The position numbers and the translations under genes are program-made. From positions 17,332 to 59,566 of the forward strand of contig JAVHLK010000024.1 in the NCBI GenBank assembly GCA_031082285.1: a stretch of DNA of 42,235 nucleotides, written 5' to 3'. Below the pieces are notes generated by a model. It did not search any database and had not been told where the DNA came from. It saw only the letters and a list, made by a program, of their open reading frames with translations. Each line of letters begins with the position of its first letter. Positions within the stretch are counted from its first letter, which is position 1. The stretch comes from Desulfomonilaceae bacterium (lineage in GTDB: Bacteria > Desulfobacterota > Desulfomonilia > Desulfomonilales > Desulfomonilaceae). Positions 8,317 to 16,695 of the stretch are shown in pieces.

Positions 8317-9630
8317 ATGCCCGGTCGTTGCGTTCTCATTGTTCTGGATGGTCTGGGAGACCGTTCGTACGCGTCTCTGGATCACATGACCCCTCTTCAG
8401 TCGGCTTCAACGACCAACCTCGATGCATTGGCCGAGATGGGCGCCAACGGGCTGTACCATGCAGACAGGTTGGGCGTTGCCTTGTCGAGCCAGGATGCCC
8501 ACTTCGCGCTGTACGGGTACGATCGTGCGGAAACGCTTCGGAGAGGAATCCTGGAAGCCGTCGGGTCGGGACTGGAAGTCGGAACGAACGATGTGGCCGT
8601 TCTCGGGAGGCTGATAACCGCGGAACGGGACAACGGCATACTCAGGATCGTCGATCGAAGGCCCCCGGCCGATCCGGACCGGATCTCCGGGCTCATGAGT
8701 TGCATAGACAGGTACGAGACCAACGGCATTGGGTTCCGCTTCACCCAAATCAATCAGCTGGAAGGAATCCTGATTCTCACCGGAAACGTGTCACCCCATA
8801 TCACCGACACCGATCCGCTGTGCAACGGCCTGCCGGCTCCCTCCGTCAAGCCGTTTTCGCCGCATGAGAGCGACCCGGCCGCGCAAGCCACGGCAAGAGC
8901 CCTTACCGAATACCTGATATGGGTCCACCGAACGCTCTCGGAACACCCCCTGAATAGGGCCGGAACGGCTCGGGGAGAGATGCCGCTCAATGCGATGATC
9001 ACTCACCTTGCGGATGGACTTCGGCCGATCGAACCATTCCGGGAGCGATGGGGACTTGCGGCTTTGTCAATCAGTCCGAAACTGGTGCAGTGGGGGGTAA
9101 GCAGGAGTCTGGGGATGGATACGGCACGGGTCAAAGATTCGCGGGATCCGGGGAAAGACATTGCCGATCGCATCACCCTTGCGGTACACAAACTGCCTCA
9201 GTACGAATTCATTCATGTTCACAGCATGGCGCCGGACCAGGCTGCGCACACGAAGAATCCCCTGACGAAGCGATCGGTCATCGAGGCTCTGGACGCGGGA
9301 ATCGGCCGTGCGATCGGGCCGCTCTTGAGCAATCCCGACGTGCTGCTTGCGGTCACCGCGGACCACTCCACACCCAGCGGCGGACCGTTGATCCATTCGG
9401 GGGAGCCCGTCCCCATGGTGTTCGTGGGTCAAGGAGTCAGGCGCGACGCAGTGAGGGCACTTGACGAGATTCAGTGCGCCTCCGGGGCACTGGGAACCGT
9501 GCGGGGCAGGGAGTTCATGTTGATGGTTCTCAATTACCTCGACCGCTGCAAATTGAGGGGTATCATGCAATCCCCACGGGATCGGGACTTTTGGCCGGGA
9601 GACTACGAACCATTTCGAATAGAAGATTAG
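8317..9630 (+). CDS. apgM: Cofactor-independent phosphoglycerate mutase, archaeal type (alkaline-phosphatase superfamily)
   Basis: A 437-residue enzyme interconverting 3- and 2-phosphoglycerate. The N terminus CVLIVLDGLGDRSYASLDHM, then TPLQSASTTNLDALAEMGANG, is the ApgM signature with Asp11 as metal ligand. The C-terminal metal motifs are clear: HSMAPDQAAHTKNP (Asp/His) and AVTADHSTPSGGPLIHSGEP (Asp-His and His). The usual nucleophile loop PGSDTAH is here LSSQDAH: Ser58 and His62 align, but the Asp-Thr pair is changed. It may therefore be a divergent paralogue with altered substrate, or a phosphatase/phosphomutase relative. The ATG has a GAGGAG site 6 nt upstream. It stands alone between long intergenic stretches. 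Confidence 0.85.
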   Translation: MPGRCVLIVLDGLGDRSYASLDHMTPLQSASTTNLDALAEMGANGLYHADRLGVALSSQDAHFALYGYDRAETLRRGILEAVGSGLEVGTNDVAVLGRLITAERDNGILRIVDRRPPADPDRISGLMSCIDRYETNGIGFRFTQINQLEGILILTGNVSPHITDTDPLCNGLPAPSVKPFSPHESDPAAQATARALTEYLIWVHRTLSEHPLNRAGTARGEMPLNAMITHLADGLRPIEPFRERWGLAALSISPKLVQWGVSRSLGMDTARVKDSRDPGKDIADRITLAVHKLPQYEFIHVHSMAPDQAAHTKNPLTKRSVIEALDAGIGRAIGPLLSNPDVLLAVTADHSTPSGGPLIHSGEPVPMVFVGQGVRRDAVRALDEIQCASGALGTVRGREFMLMVLNYLDRCKLRGIMQSPRDRDFWPGDYEPFRIED

Positions 9631-10133
9631 TTATAGTGAAGCGCTTTGAATTTCGCGGTGATGGTAACCCAGTTCCTGAACGCTCTGACCGACCGCTTCT
9701 GTCATTGCGAGGAGCGCAGTCCCGCGCCCAACGCGGGAAAGCAATCTCAATGCTTCATGAAAGGCTGAGATTGCCGTGCCCTCCCAAAGCCTCGGGCTCG
9801 CAATTACAAACGTGAAGGGGTCCGCAGTATTCAAGGGGCGACACTATAGTTACGTTACTCCGGAGTCCTCTCGCACTTGACTTCCTCGGGAAACTCTGTA
9901 AGGCTTATAGTATTGTGGCTGAACGGTTTGGGTAAAATGCAAATTTAGTCTTTTACGTATGTACACATGGTTTGACCGTTCTAATTGGAGGGACTTGAGC
10001 GACGCGATTACCGGATGCCCCTGCTCGATGAAGCGCAGCCAAGACACAGGGAGCGGGCGGGTCCGCGATTCGCCTTCACAGGTCCAGAACCGATTCTCAA
10101 ATTATTCACTTCTTTATGCGGAGGAACAAAGCA
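9631..10133. other. apgM-cytochrome intergenic stretch
   Basis: About 500 bases without a gene. The first half is occupied by the nested inverted repeat at 9700-9808. The second half is AT-richer and should contain the cytochrome promoter; no good consensus pair was found. Confidence 0.5.
9700..9808. repeat. Nested inverted-repeat element of the TCATTGCGAG type
   Basis: The outer arms TGTCATTGCGAG (9700-9711) and CTCGCAATTACA (9797-9808) are complementary at 11 of 12 positions. The inner arms GCAATCTCA (9741-9749) and TGAGATTGC (9766-9774) are perfect. Inside the left arm sits a further palindrome, TCCCGCG-CCCAA-CGCGGGA (9720-9738). The ATTGCGAGGAGCG...GCAATCTC pattern is a dispersed non-coding repeat in many bacterial genomes. 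Confidence 0.7.
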
Positions 10134-11540
10134 ATGAAAAGATGGTCCGGGGTGTACGTGTGGGTGCCGGCGGTCGTGGTTTGTCTCGTGTTGATGATGC
10201 CGTCGGGGGCCGTATATGCGGAAGAGAAGGCGCCGCCTTCGAGTTATTCGCCGGTCGTAATGAAAGAATCCTTTGACTCCACCATGGCCCGTATGAAGGC
10301 GGAAAAGCCCGAGGTAATGAAGCGGCATATGGACTTACTGGAAAAACGGTATGACTTGAGCGATCGTCCTGCCAAGGGAGTCGCCATGACCAAGGGGAAA
10401 CCCGTTCAGGAAGGGGTCCGTGCCAAACTCCCGGAGGGACTGACGTGGGAAAAGCTCGCGGAGATGACTCCGGAGCAGATCAAGGAAAAGAATTTGTGGC
10501 CGGCGGGGTTTTTTCCGTTGCCGCACCCGAATCACCCGGAAGGCGGCATGGTCTTCCCCAAGTTCCACATCGAAGAAATAAAGAAGCAGGAAGGTCGCGA
10601 CCTGACGCGGTTCGACCTTGATTTTGACCTTCCCGATCACCTTCTGCCGGAGTTCCCGCCGCCCATCTTCCTCACCACTCGTCTCGATCTGGGTGACGTG
10701 TCAAAGGGCAAGGTGGTGACCATCGACAATTTCTTCGAACTCTTCAACGGCATTTTGAACCCGAAGCAGCTCGAAGGCCTGAGGCTCCTGGTAACTCCTT
10801 TCCCCCAGCAGCAGTTCAACCAGACCGACGACCGTCGTTCGGAAAAGCCTTCTCGGGGCGTCACCTGTTTCGACTGTCACGTGAACGGCCATACAAACGC
10901 GGCGACTCACCTGGTCGGCGACATCCGTCCCCAGGAGTTTCGCCACCGCCTGGATACCCCTCCCTTGAGAGGCGTGAATATTCAGAGGCTCTTCGGATCC
11001 CAACGCGCGTTGAAATCCGTGGAAGATTTCACGGAGTTTGAGCAGCGCGCGGCCTACTTCGACGGTGACCCGGTGATCGCGACAAAGAAAGGGGTCAATG
11101 TTCTGGAGAGAGGGAGTCAGGTTCACTTCATGGCGGAATTCCAGGCACTCCTGGACTTTCCTCCGGCCCCCAAACTGGATATCTACGGCAAGCTCGACCC
11201 GCAAAAGGCCACTGAGTCCGAGATTCGAGGCCAGGAGGTCTTCTTTGGGAAAGCCAAATGTGCGGTCTGCCACCCCGCGCCCTATTATACGGACAATCTT
11301 ATGCACAACCTGAGAACCGAACGATTCTACAAAGAGCAGATGATCAACGGAAGGATGGCTTCCGCCGACGGTCCGATCAAGACGTTTCCGCTGAGGGGCA
11401 TAAAGGATTCACCACCCTATCTCCATGACGGACGGTTGTTGACGCTCGAAGACGTCGTCGAGTTCTTTAATCTGGTGCAGGGGCTGAAGCTTTCCGACCA
11501 GGAGAAGAAGGATCTGGTAGCCTTCATGCAGGCATTGTAA
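10134..11540 (+). CDS. MauG/cytochrome-c-peroxidase-like dihaem cytochrome c with long N-terminal extension
   Basis: A 468-residue exported haem protein. A Sec signal peptide (MKRWSGVYVWVPAVVVCLVL, cleavage near VYAEE) targets the periplasm. Two c-type haem sites are present: CFDCH at residues 245-249 and CAVCH at 376-380. The C-terminal part (FPLRGIKDSPPYLHDGRLLT, then LEDVVEFFNLV) is the conserved MauG/CcpA end block. The 131-residue haem spacing fits dihaem peroxidases, but these usually have haem 1 near the N terminus. Here about 210 residues precede it, with repeated Pro/Phe-rich stretches (FPLPHPNHPEGG, LPDHLLPEFPPPIF). I chose the ATG at 10134, with GGAGG 10 nt upstream, over one 18 nt earlier. 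It may serve peroxide detoxification or periplasmic oxidation; the substrate is unknown. Confidence 0.87.
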   Translation: MKRWSGVYVWVPAVVVCLVLMMPSGAVYAEEKAPPSSYSPVVMKESFDSTMARMKAEKPEVMKRHMDLLEKRYDLSDRPAKGVAMTKGKPVQEGVRAKLPEGLTWEKLAEMTPEQIKEKNLWPAGFFPLPHPNHPEGGMVFPKFHIEEIKKQEGRDLTRFDLDFDLPDHLLPEFPPPIFLTTRLDLGDVSKGKVVTIDNFFELFNGILNPKQLEGLRLLVTPFPQQQFNQTDDRRSEKPSRGVTCFDCHVNGHTNAATHLVGDIRPQEFRHRLDTPPLRGVNIQRLFGSQRALKSVEDFTEFEQRAAYFDGDPVIATKKGVNVLERGSQVHFMAEFQALLDFPPAPKLDIYGKLDPQKATESEIRGQEVFFGKAKCAVCHPAPYYTDNLMHNLRTERFYKEQMINGRMASADGPIKTFPLRGIKDSPPYLHDGRLLTLEDVVEFFNLVQGLKLSDQEKKDLVAFMQAL

Positions 11541-11576
11541 TTTCCAGAGACATGGGTCAATCTGAAAACAGCCTCC

Positions 11577-11613
11577 GGGGGAAGACGTCTTCTTGAAGGA
11601 AACGTCTTCCCCC
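11577..11613 (+). terminator. Strong hairpin after cytochrome gene
   Basis: GGGGGAAGACGT (11577-11588) and ACGTCTTCCCCC (11602-11613) form a perfect 12-bp stem with a 13-nt loop, 36 nt past the stop codon. A T-run is lacking, so it may act as a Rho-assisted terminator or mRNA 3'-end stabiliser. Confidence 0.5.
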
Positions 11614-11783
11614 GCACTCACTTACCGAAGAACTTCCACCCGTGTAACGCCCCCGGTCAATCCTCCCATCCTCTTACCACAGTGAAGGCCGTGCCCACAC
11701 ACGGACCCCTGTGAGGTTCACCCGTACATTTTTCCGAAGAGGCGCGAATCCGGCAATGGTCTTGATTGTCAGGCGTCGGAGCA

Positions 11784-11812
11784 CTTGACAGCTGCTCACG
11801 CGGTGTCCAAAT
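11784..11812 (+). promoter_or_regulatory. Candidate sigma-32-type heat-shock promoter for grpE-dnaK
   Basis: CTTGACA (11784-11790), 14 nt, then GTCCAAAT (11805-11812). This resembles the sigma-32 consensus CTTGAAA / CCCCATnT at the expected spacing, with partial -10 agreement. It lies about 130 nt upstream of the GrpE start. Confidence 0.4.
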
Positions 11813-11942
11813 AAATAACCGTGAACGGCATCGCGGGCTAACCCACACATATAACTATCGTAATCAAACAAGCCCGCACGTCGGGGTTACCGGGCCGATC
11901 ACACCTAAACCTGGTCAACACGTGGTGTCGCGGGAGGTCAAA

Positions 11943-12569
11943 GTGAACGACAAAGAGGGCACAACCATAGAAATCAACACGTCACCGAAACCGGAAAAGG
12001 AAGAAGGGGGCACCATTACTGCAGTTGAGGAACATGCTCCTTCCCAACCCATGACGGTATCAGGTGACGAATCCTCCGCGGTCGACGGTGGTGAGGATAA
12101 GGCGGACACCGACCCGCTGGAAGCCGCGCAGAAGGAAACTCGGGAAAATCGCGAACGCTGGATGCGAGCCGTTGCCGAGCTGGAGAACTACAAGAAACGG
12201 ATCGCGCAGGAACGAACCAGGATGCAGAAATATCGCTACGAGGCCTTGCTCCGCGATCTCCTCCCGATCGTGGACAATATGGACCGGGCGGTACACCACT
12301 GTTCCGAGACCGGAGAGTCCGACGGGGTTGCGGAAGGCCTTTGCATGATTGCCGGTATGTTCCGAGATCTTCTTCAAAAATACGGCGTGAAGGAAATAGA
12401 GTCTCTCGGAGAACCTTTCGATCCGCAATACCATGAGGCCATCGCGCGGCTGCCTTCAACCGACAAGCCGGCCAACGTCGTGGTCGAGGAGATGGAAAAG
12501 GGTTACCTGTACCAGGATCGGCTGTTGAGGCCGGCGAAGGTTGTCGTCGCGTCCGGACAGGACCAATGA
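11943..12569 (+). CDS. grpE: Nucleotide exchange factor GrpE
   Basis: A 208-residue co-chaperone that releases ADP from DnaK. An acidic, low-complexity N terminus precedes the long dimer coiled coil (RENRERWMRAVAELENYKKR, then IAQERTRMQKYRYEALLRDL). The C-terminal beta domain follows, with the family signature LQKYGVKEIESLGEPFDPQY, HEAIARLPS and EMEKGYLYQDRLLRPAKVVV. The frame is open further upstream, but I chose the GTG at 11943 because CGGGAGG lies 6 nt before it and the length then fits the family. dnaK follows after 58 nt, giving the common grpE-dnaK order; no dnaJ or hrcA is seen here. Confidence 0.95.
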   Translation: MNDKEGTTIEINTSPKPEKEEGGTITAVEEHAPSQPMTVSGDESSAVDGGEDKADTDPLEAAQKETRENRERWMRAVAELENYKKRIAQERTRMQKYRYEALLRDLLPIVDNMDRAVHHCSETGESDGVAEGLCMIAGMFRDLLQKYGVKEIESLGEPFDPQYHEAIARLPSTDKPANVVVEEMEKGYLYQDRLLRPAKVVVASGQDQ

Positions 12570-12627
12570 AACGAATCGAAACAAAGACAAGAGCAAAGAA
12601 AATAGATCATAATTTCAGGAGGCAAAC

Positions 12628-14559
12628 ATGGCCGGTAAAGTCATAGGTATTGATCTGGGAACCACCAACTCTTGTGTGGCCGTGATGGAAGGTGGAGACC
12701 CGGTGGTGATCCCCAATTCGGAAGGCGGACGAACCACGCCCTCCATGGTGGCCTTCACCGATTCGGGTGAACGGGTGGTCGGTCAGGTGGCCAAGAGACA
12801 GGCAATCACCAATCCGGAGAACACTTTGTTCGCAATCAAGCGGCTCATCGGGAGGAAGTTCAGTACAAAAGAGGTACAGTACGACATCACCATCAGCCCG
12901 TTCAAAATCGTGCAGGGCTCAAACGGCGACGCGGCCGTGGAGGCGCGGGGAAAGACCTACTCCACTCCCGAAATATCCGCGATGATCCTTCAGAAGATGA
13001 AGCAGACCGCGGAAGATTATCTCGGGCACCAGGTCACGGACGCGGTCGTCACCGTACCGGCCTACTTCAACGACTCCCAAAGACAGGCGACCAAGGATGC
13101 CGGCAAGATCGCCGGATTGAACGTGCTCAGAATCATCAACGAACCGACTGCCGCATCGTTGGCATACGGACTGGACAAGAAGAAGGAAGAAAAGGTTGCG
13201 GTGTTCGATCTGGGCGGCGGAACTTTTGACATCTCGATCCTCGAGATCGGGGACGGCGTGTTCGAGGTGAAATCGACGAACGGGGACACCCACCTCGGCG
13301 GAGAGGATTTTGACCAGCGCGTCATGGACTATCTTGCCGACGAATTCAAGAGAGACCAGGGAATCGACCTGCGCAAGGACAAGATGGCCTTGCAAAGACT
13401 CAAGGAAGCCGCGGAGAAAGCCAAGATAGAATTGAGTTCTTCCATGGAGACGGATATCAACCTCCCGTTCATTACTGCGGATGCTTCGGGACCGAAACAT
13501 CTAACCATGAAATTGAGCCGGTCGAAACTGGAGAATCTCGTCGGGGATCTTATCGAACGAACCGCGGATCCGTGTAGAACCGCCATGAAGGACGCGGGGA
13601 TACCCGCCGCCGAGATAAACGAGGTCATCCTCGTCGGCGGCATGACCCGCATGCCGGCAGTCCAGCGGAGAGTGAAGGAACTGTTCGGGAAAGAGCCTCA
13701 CAAGGGAGTCAATCCGGATGAGGTGGTGGCCATCGGAGCGGCCATACAGGGCGCGGTGCTCACCGGCGACGTCAAGGACGTTCTCTTGCTCGACGTGACG
13801 CCGCTTTCCCTGGGAATAGAAACGCTGGGCGGCGTCTTCACCCGGTTGATTGAGAAGAACACGACGATCCCCACTCGAAAGAGCCAGATTTTTTCCACTG
13901 CGTCGGACAATCAGCCTTCCGTGTCGATCCACGTGCTTCAGGGCGAGCGAGAAATGGCCCAGAACAATAAGACGCTTGGTCGATTCGAGCTTGTCGGTAT
14001 TCCGCCGGCACCCCGCGGCTTACCGCAGATCGAGGTGACGTTCGACATCGATGCCAACGGCATCGTCGGTGTATCCGCAAAGGACCTCGGTACCGGCAAG
14101 GAACAATCCATCAAGATCACCGCGTCGAGCGGCCTGTCCGAAGAAGAAATTCAGCAAATGGTCAACGACGCGGAAGCCCACGCGGAAGAAGACAGGAAGA
14201 AACGTGAACTGATCGATGCCCGAAATCAGGCGGACTCCATGGTGTACGCGACGGAAAAATCTCTGAAAGAGTATGGAGACAAGGTGGATGCGGGCACCAG
14301 GAGCGCGATCGAAGCGGCCGTTGCGAAAACCAAGACCGCGATTGAAGGAAATGAGATCAATGAGATAAAGTCTGCGATGGAGGAGCTGCAGCAGGCGTCT
14401 CACAAGCTTGCGGAAGCCATGTACCAACAGGCCTCGGCGGGTGCGGGAGCTTCCGGTGCCGGCCCCGGCCCAGACGAAGGAGCGGGTCCGTCGGCAAAAC
14501 AGGATGAAGACGTGGTTGACGCGGACTTTGAGGAAGTGAAGGAGGGGGAAAAGAAGTAA
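12628..14559 (+). CDS. dnaK: Chaperone DnaK (Hsp70)
   Basis: A 643-residue cytosolic Hsp70, standard length. The ATPase domain begins [20 protein letters not shown]. Its phosphate-binding loops include [20 protein letters not shown] and the adenosine motif [13 protein letters not shown]. The interdomain linker is [18 protein letters not shown], followed by the peptide-binding beta domain and a helical lid. The tail is Gly/Ala/Pro-rich and ends in [18 protein letters not shown], close to the EEV-type end typical of bacterial DnaK. The ribosome-binding site is AGGAGG, 6 nt from the ATG. It is probably co-transcribed with grpE. Confidence 0.98.
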   Translation: MAGKVIGIDLGTTNSCVAVMEGGDPVVIPNSEGGRTTPSMVAFTDSGERVVGQVAKRQAITNPENTLFAIKRLIGRKFSTKEVQYDITISPFKIVQGSNGDAAVEARGKTYSTPEISAMILQKMKQTAEDYLGHQVTDAVVTVPAYFNDSQRQATKDAGKIAGLNVLRIINEPTAASLAYGLDKKKEEKVAVFDLGGGTFDISILEIGDGVFEVKSTNGDTHLGGEDFDQRVMDYLADEFKRDQGIDLRKDKMALQRLKEAAEKAKIELSSSMETDINLPFITADASGPKHLTMKLSRSKLENLVGDLIERTADPCRTAMKDAGIPAAEINEVILVGGMTRMPAVQRRVKELFGKEPHKGVNPDEVVAIGAAIQGAVLTGDVKDVLLLDVTPLSLGIETLGGVFTRLIEKNTTIPTRKSQIFSTASDNQPSVSIHVLQGEREMAQNNKTLGRFELVGIPPAPRGLPQIEVTFDIDANGIVGVSAKDLGTGKEQSIKITASSGLSEEEIQQMVNDAEAHAEEDRKKRELIDARNQADSMVYATEKSLKEYGDKVDAGTRSAIEAAVAKTKTAIEGNEINEIKSAMEELQQASHKLAEAMYQQASAGAGASGAGPGPDEGAGPSAKQDEDVVDADFEEVKEGEKK

Positions 14560-15169
14560 GCGTCCACATCGAATCGACACGCGTCGCCTAGTGCTCTGTG
14601 GCATAAACCTCCATGATCGGGGCGATCACAACTGACCAAGGGCGTTAAGTTAAGCCCGTTGGTCAGGTTCCTCTTGGTTCGATTCATGCCGTCCCGAAGG
14701 GACACGTCCCGCGTCTCGCGGGATTAGCCGGGCCTTTCAAGGCCCGGAAATCGACGGCCGAACATGGTGGACGCGTCCTGAAGGGACGCCGGAATGCCCT
14801 CCATCGTGAATACATTCACGTGCGCCGTCCCTTCGGGACGGATCTTGTTACAATTCTCCCGTACTTTCCGGGGGATGAATCCCCCGGCTAACTTCGCATG
14901 TGCCTTCAGCACATTAAGATCGCGGAATCTCAACACCCGAACACTGTGGACGATCCACGGTTTGTGTGCCGCAGAAAAGCGGATTGGCAGCCAAAATCCT
15001 TACAACCGAATGACCGAGAAGCGCGATCACGTCGGAAGGGAACAAAAATACTTTGCAAGTGGACGTCCGTGCGCGTAGAGTGAAAGAGTACTCAACGATG
15101 CGGCGGTTCGTCCGCGGTGTACCTGCAGAGGTCAACTCGCCGACAAATGCGACTTCACGAGGTTTCTCC
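14560..15169. other. dnaK downstream stretch containing the palindrome cluster
   Basis: About 610 bases without a gene. The middle third is the palindrome array described separately. The last third, before the secreted protein at 15170, shows no feature that I can support. Confidence 0.5.
14691..14887. repeat. REP-like palindrome cluster
   Basis: Seven short perfect palindromes lie in about 200 bases: GTCCC-GAA-GGGAC (14691-14703), TCCCGCG-TCT-CGCGGGA (14707-14723), CCGGGCCTT-TC-AAGGCCCGG (14728-14747), GCGTCC...GGACGC (14773-14789), GTGAAT-AC-ATTCAC (14806-14819), CCGTCCC-TTC-GGGACGG (14825-14841) and CCGGGGGAT-GA-ATCCCCCGG (14868-14887). This is the organisation of BIME/REP arrays that RAYT transposases recognise. 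It lies between genes, 3' of dnaK. Confidence 0.75.
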
Positions 15170-15769
15170 ATGTACTGGTCCATAAGACTGCCGACGCTGC
15201 TTCTCGCGATGGTACTTGTGTCAATCTGGTCGATCGGTTGGGCGGCCGAGCCCGTGAAGAGACCCCAGAGGGATTTGCCGCCGGGACAAGAGACTGAAGC
15301 GGCAGGGGAGATCGCGGGTGCATCGGGTCGGTCGGATGCGAATCAGCCCGGTGCCGAATCCCCGTCGCAGGAGACGAAATCCGCAGTCTCCGCGTCGCCG
15401 CAGACAATCGAACTCGCTTCGGACCAGACTCAGATGTTCGCAACGAAGATGCTGAACGAGATCATCGAGGGAATCCTGGAAGGAGATTACCACAAGTACA
15501 CGCGCAATCTGTCGCCCGAAATGCGCAAATTTCAGACGAGACAAGTATTTCTGGAGCTTCAACAAAAGCTTCAGAAGAATCTCGGCAAGCTGCACACATT
15601 GACGTATCTGGGATTCTACGACCAACTCGGCAAGAGGCTGGGGCTGTTCAAGGCAAGGTTTGAAAAGGACAAGGACGATGCGCTGATCACGATCGTTCTT
15701 GACATCAAGGATAAGGAACCAAAGGCGAGCGGTCTCTGGTTCGATGCTCCCGCGCTCGAAAAACGGTAG
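15170..15769 (+). CDS. Secreted protein of unknown function
   Basis: A 199-residue protein with a clear Sec signal peptide (YWSIRLPTLLLAMVLVSIWS, cleavage after GWAA). A disordered Pro/Glu/Ser-rich linker follows (residues 25-85). The folded C-terminal domain is about 110 residues (MFATKMLNEIIEGILEGDYH, KYTRNLSPEMRKFQTRQVFL, KLHTLTYLGFYDQLGKRLGL, FKARFEKDKDDALITIVLDI). The helix-plus-sheet pattern, with a 'growing load of phosphate-free polar helix then beta strands ending in DIKD', resembles DUF3887/NTF2-like periplasmic domains, but I do not recognise it securely. I chose ATG 15170 because the signal peptide begins there; the frame is open further upstream. It is a single gene. Confidence 0.7.
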   Translation: MYWSIRLPTLLLAMVLVSIWSIGWAAEPVKRPQRDLPPGQETEAAGEIAGASGRSDANQPGAESPSQETKSAVSASPQTIELASDQTQMFATKMLNEIIEGILEGDYHKYTRNLSPEMRKFQTRQVFLELQQKLQKNLGKLHTLTYLGFYDQLGKRLGLFKARFEKDKDDALITIVLDIKDKEPKASGLWFDAPALEKR

Positions 15770-15825
15770 TGAAGAGTCCTTCGGTGACGCTCCCCTTTTG
15801 ACCCGCGATATGATATGGTTGAAGG

Positions 15826-16029
15826 ATGTTCGAGGTAACCAAACAGGCTACAGGTTATAGGGGTGCTCTTGTGAGACTGGTCAGGCTCGATACCGATGAC
15901 TATACGGTGATTGTACGCCTCCCAAAGGATGCCAGATTTCACCATCGATATATGGGGCCGGACTTGGTAAAGGCTGAAGAGGTGTTCCAGCAAGAGGTGC
16001 AAAAGCTCCGCCAGGCTGAGGGACGGTGA
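15826..16029 (+). CDS. Small hypothetical protein
   Basis: A 67-residue basic protein (VTKQATGYRGALVRLVRLDT, then VRLPKDARFHHRYMGP, ending in a Gln/Glu-rich helix). It starts 56 nt after the preceding gene. A GAAGG directly abuts the ATG, which is a poor ribosome-binding site arrangement. The composition looks coding, but I recognise no family. It may be translated from the same transcript as the secreted protein upstream. Confidence 0.4.
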   Translation: MFEVTKQATGYRGALVRLVRLDTDDYTVIVRLPKDARFHHRYMGPDLVKAEEVFQQEVQKLRQAEGR

Positions 16030-16103
16030 CTACTTTGCCGCTTGATGCGTTGTGATTCGGAACAGGACCGAAAGTCTTCGCCATTGGTGCGCTCACGCGT
16101 GCG

Positions 16104-16120
16104 CCGCCCCTGACGGGCGG
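16104..16120. repeat. REP-like palindrome related to the 14.8-kb cluster
   Basis: CCGCCC-CTGAC-GGGCGG. Its left flank GTGCG directly precedes the palindrome, as it does the one at 14825-14841, and both are followed by AT. This suggests two copies of one element family. Confidence 0.55.
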
Positions 16121-16202
16121 ATGGGCTCCGCGGCCTTTCTCGAAGTCATCCCTTTACAGTCATGGCGCCGGAACGTGATACTCGGAGTGAGGAGAGTATT
16201 GG

Positions 16203-16694
16203 ATGGCCAAATTTCGATTGAAAGACGAATGGAAAATGTGGGGCTCTCTGGCCGTAGTGGTCTTGATCGTGGTGATCTACCTCTATTTTGCAAGCCGCCC
16301 GCCGATGGAAGGCGGAGAGTACCTATGGAACGTCACCAAGGTCGAGGGTCCCAACGAATTGGCATTGAGAGGTTCCGGCGAGGAAATCAGGGTGCGACTC
16401 ATAGGACTGAAGACCCCCGCGTCGTTGGACGAAGCGGCCCGTGACTATCTGGGCAAGACGCTTCTCAACCAATGGGTTCGTGTGAAGACGCTGCGCACGG
16501 AAGCCGATGACCTGAGACTGGGATTCATTTACCTGTCGGGCGATGACATCAATGCACGGATGATCCGTCAGGGCCTGGCGGAAATCGACCGGGACGAAAA
16601 GGGTTTCGACGTACGACCCTACATTGAACTGGAACAGGAAGCCAGGAGAGAGAAACGAGGCCTGTGGGCGACATCGGGACAGGGAGCGCAGTGA
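16203..16694 (+). CDS. Membrane-anchored SNase-like domain protein, probably catalytically dead
   Basis: A 163-residue protein with an N-terminal membrane helix (residues 13-30, WGSLAVVVLIVVIYLYF) and a thermonuclease-type OB-fold domain (residues 42-160). Family landmarks are VRLIGLKTP, then DDLRLGFIYLSGDDINARMI, RQGLAEI and ARREKRGLW. Aligned to staphylococcal nuclease, Arg35 is kept (Arg65), but the Ca ligand Asp40 is Lys70 and the general base Glu43 is Ala73. Hydrolysis is therefore unlikely and a binding role is inferred. Its stop lies 1 nt before the purD start, so the two are co-translated. Confidence 0.8.
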   Translation: MAKFRLKDEWKMWGSLAVVVLIVVIYLYFASRPPMEGGEYLWNVTKVEGPNELALRGSGEEIRVRLIGLKTPASLDEAARDYLGKTLLNQWVRVKTLRTEADDLRLGFIYLSGDDINARMIRQGLAEIDRDEKGFDVRPYIELEQEARREKRGLWATSGQGAQ

Positions 16695-16695
16695 C

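Larger units (their letters stand above)
11541..11942. other. Cytochrome-grpE intergenic stretch
   Basis: About 400 bases. It contains the terminator-like hairpin at 11577-11613 and the candidate heat-shock promoter at 11784-11812, with an inferred leader of about 120 nt before grpE. No CIRCE (TTAGCACTC-N9-GAGTGCTAA) operator was found. Confidence 0.5.

Noticed and set aside
11541-11942. CIRCE operator upstream of grpE-dnaK
   Set aside because: No TTAGCACTC-N9-GAGTGCTAA or close variant was found; a GCACTC at 11614 has no partner.
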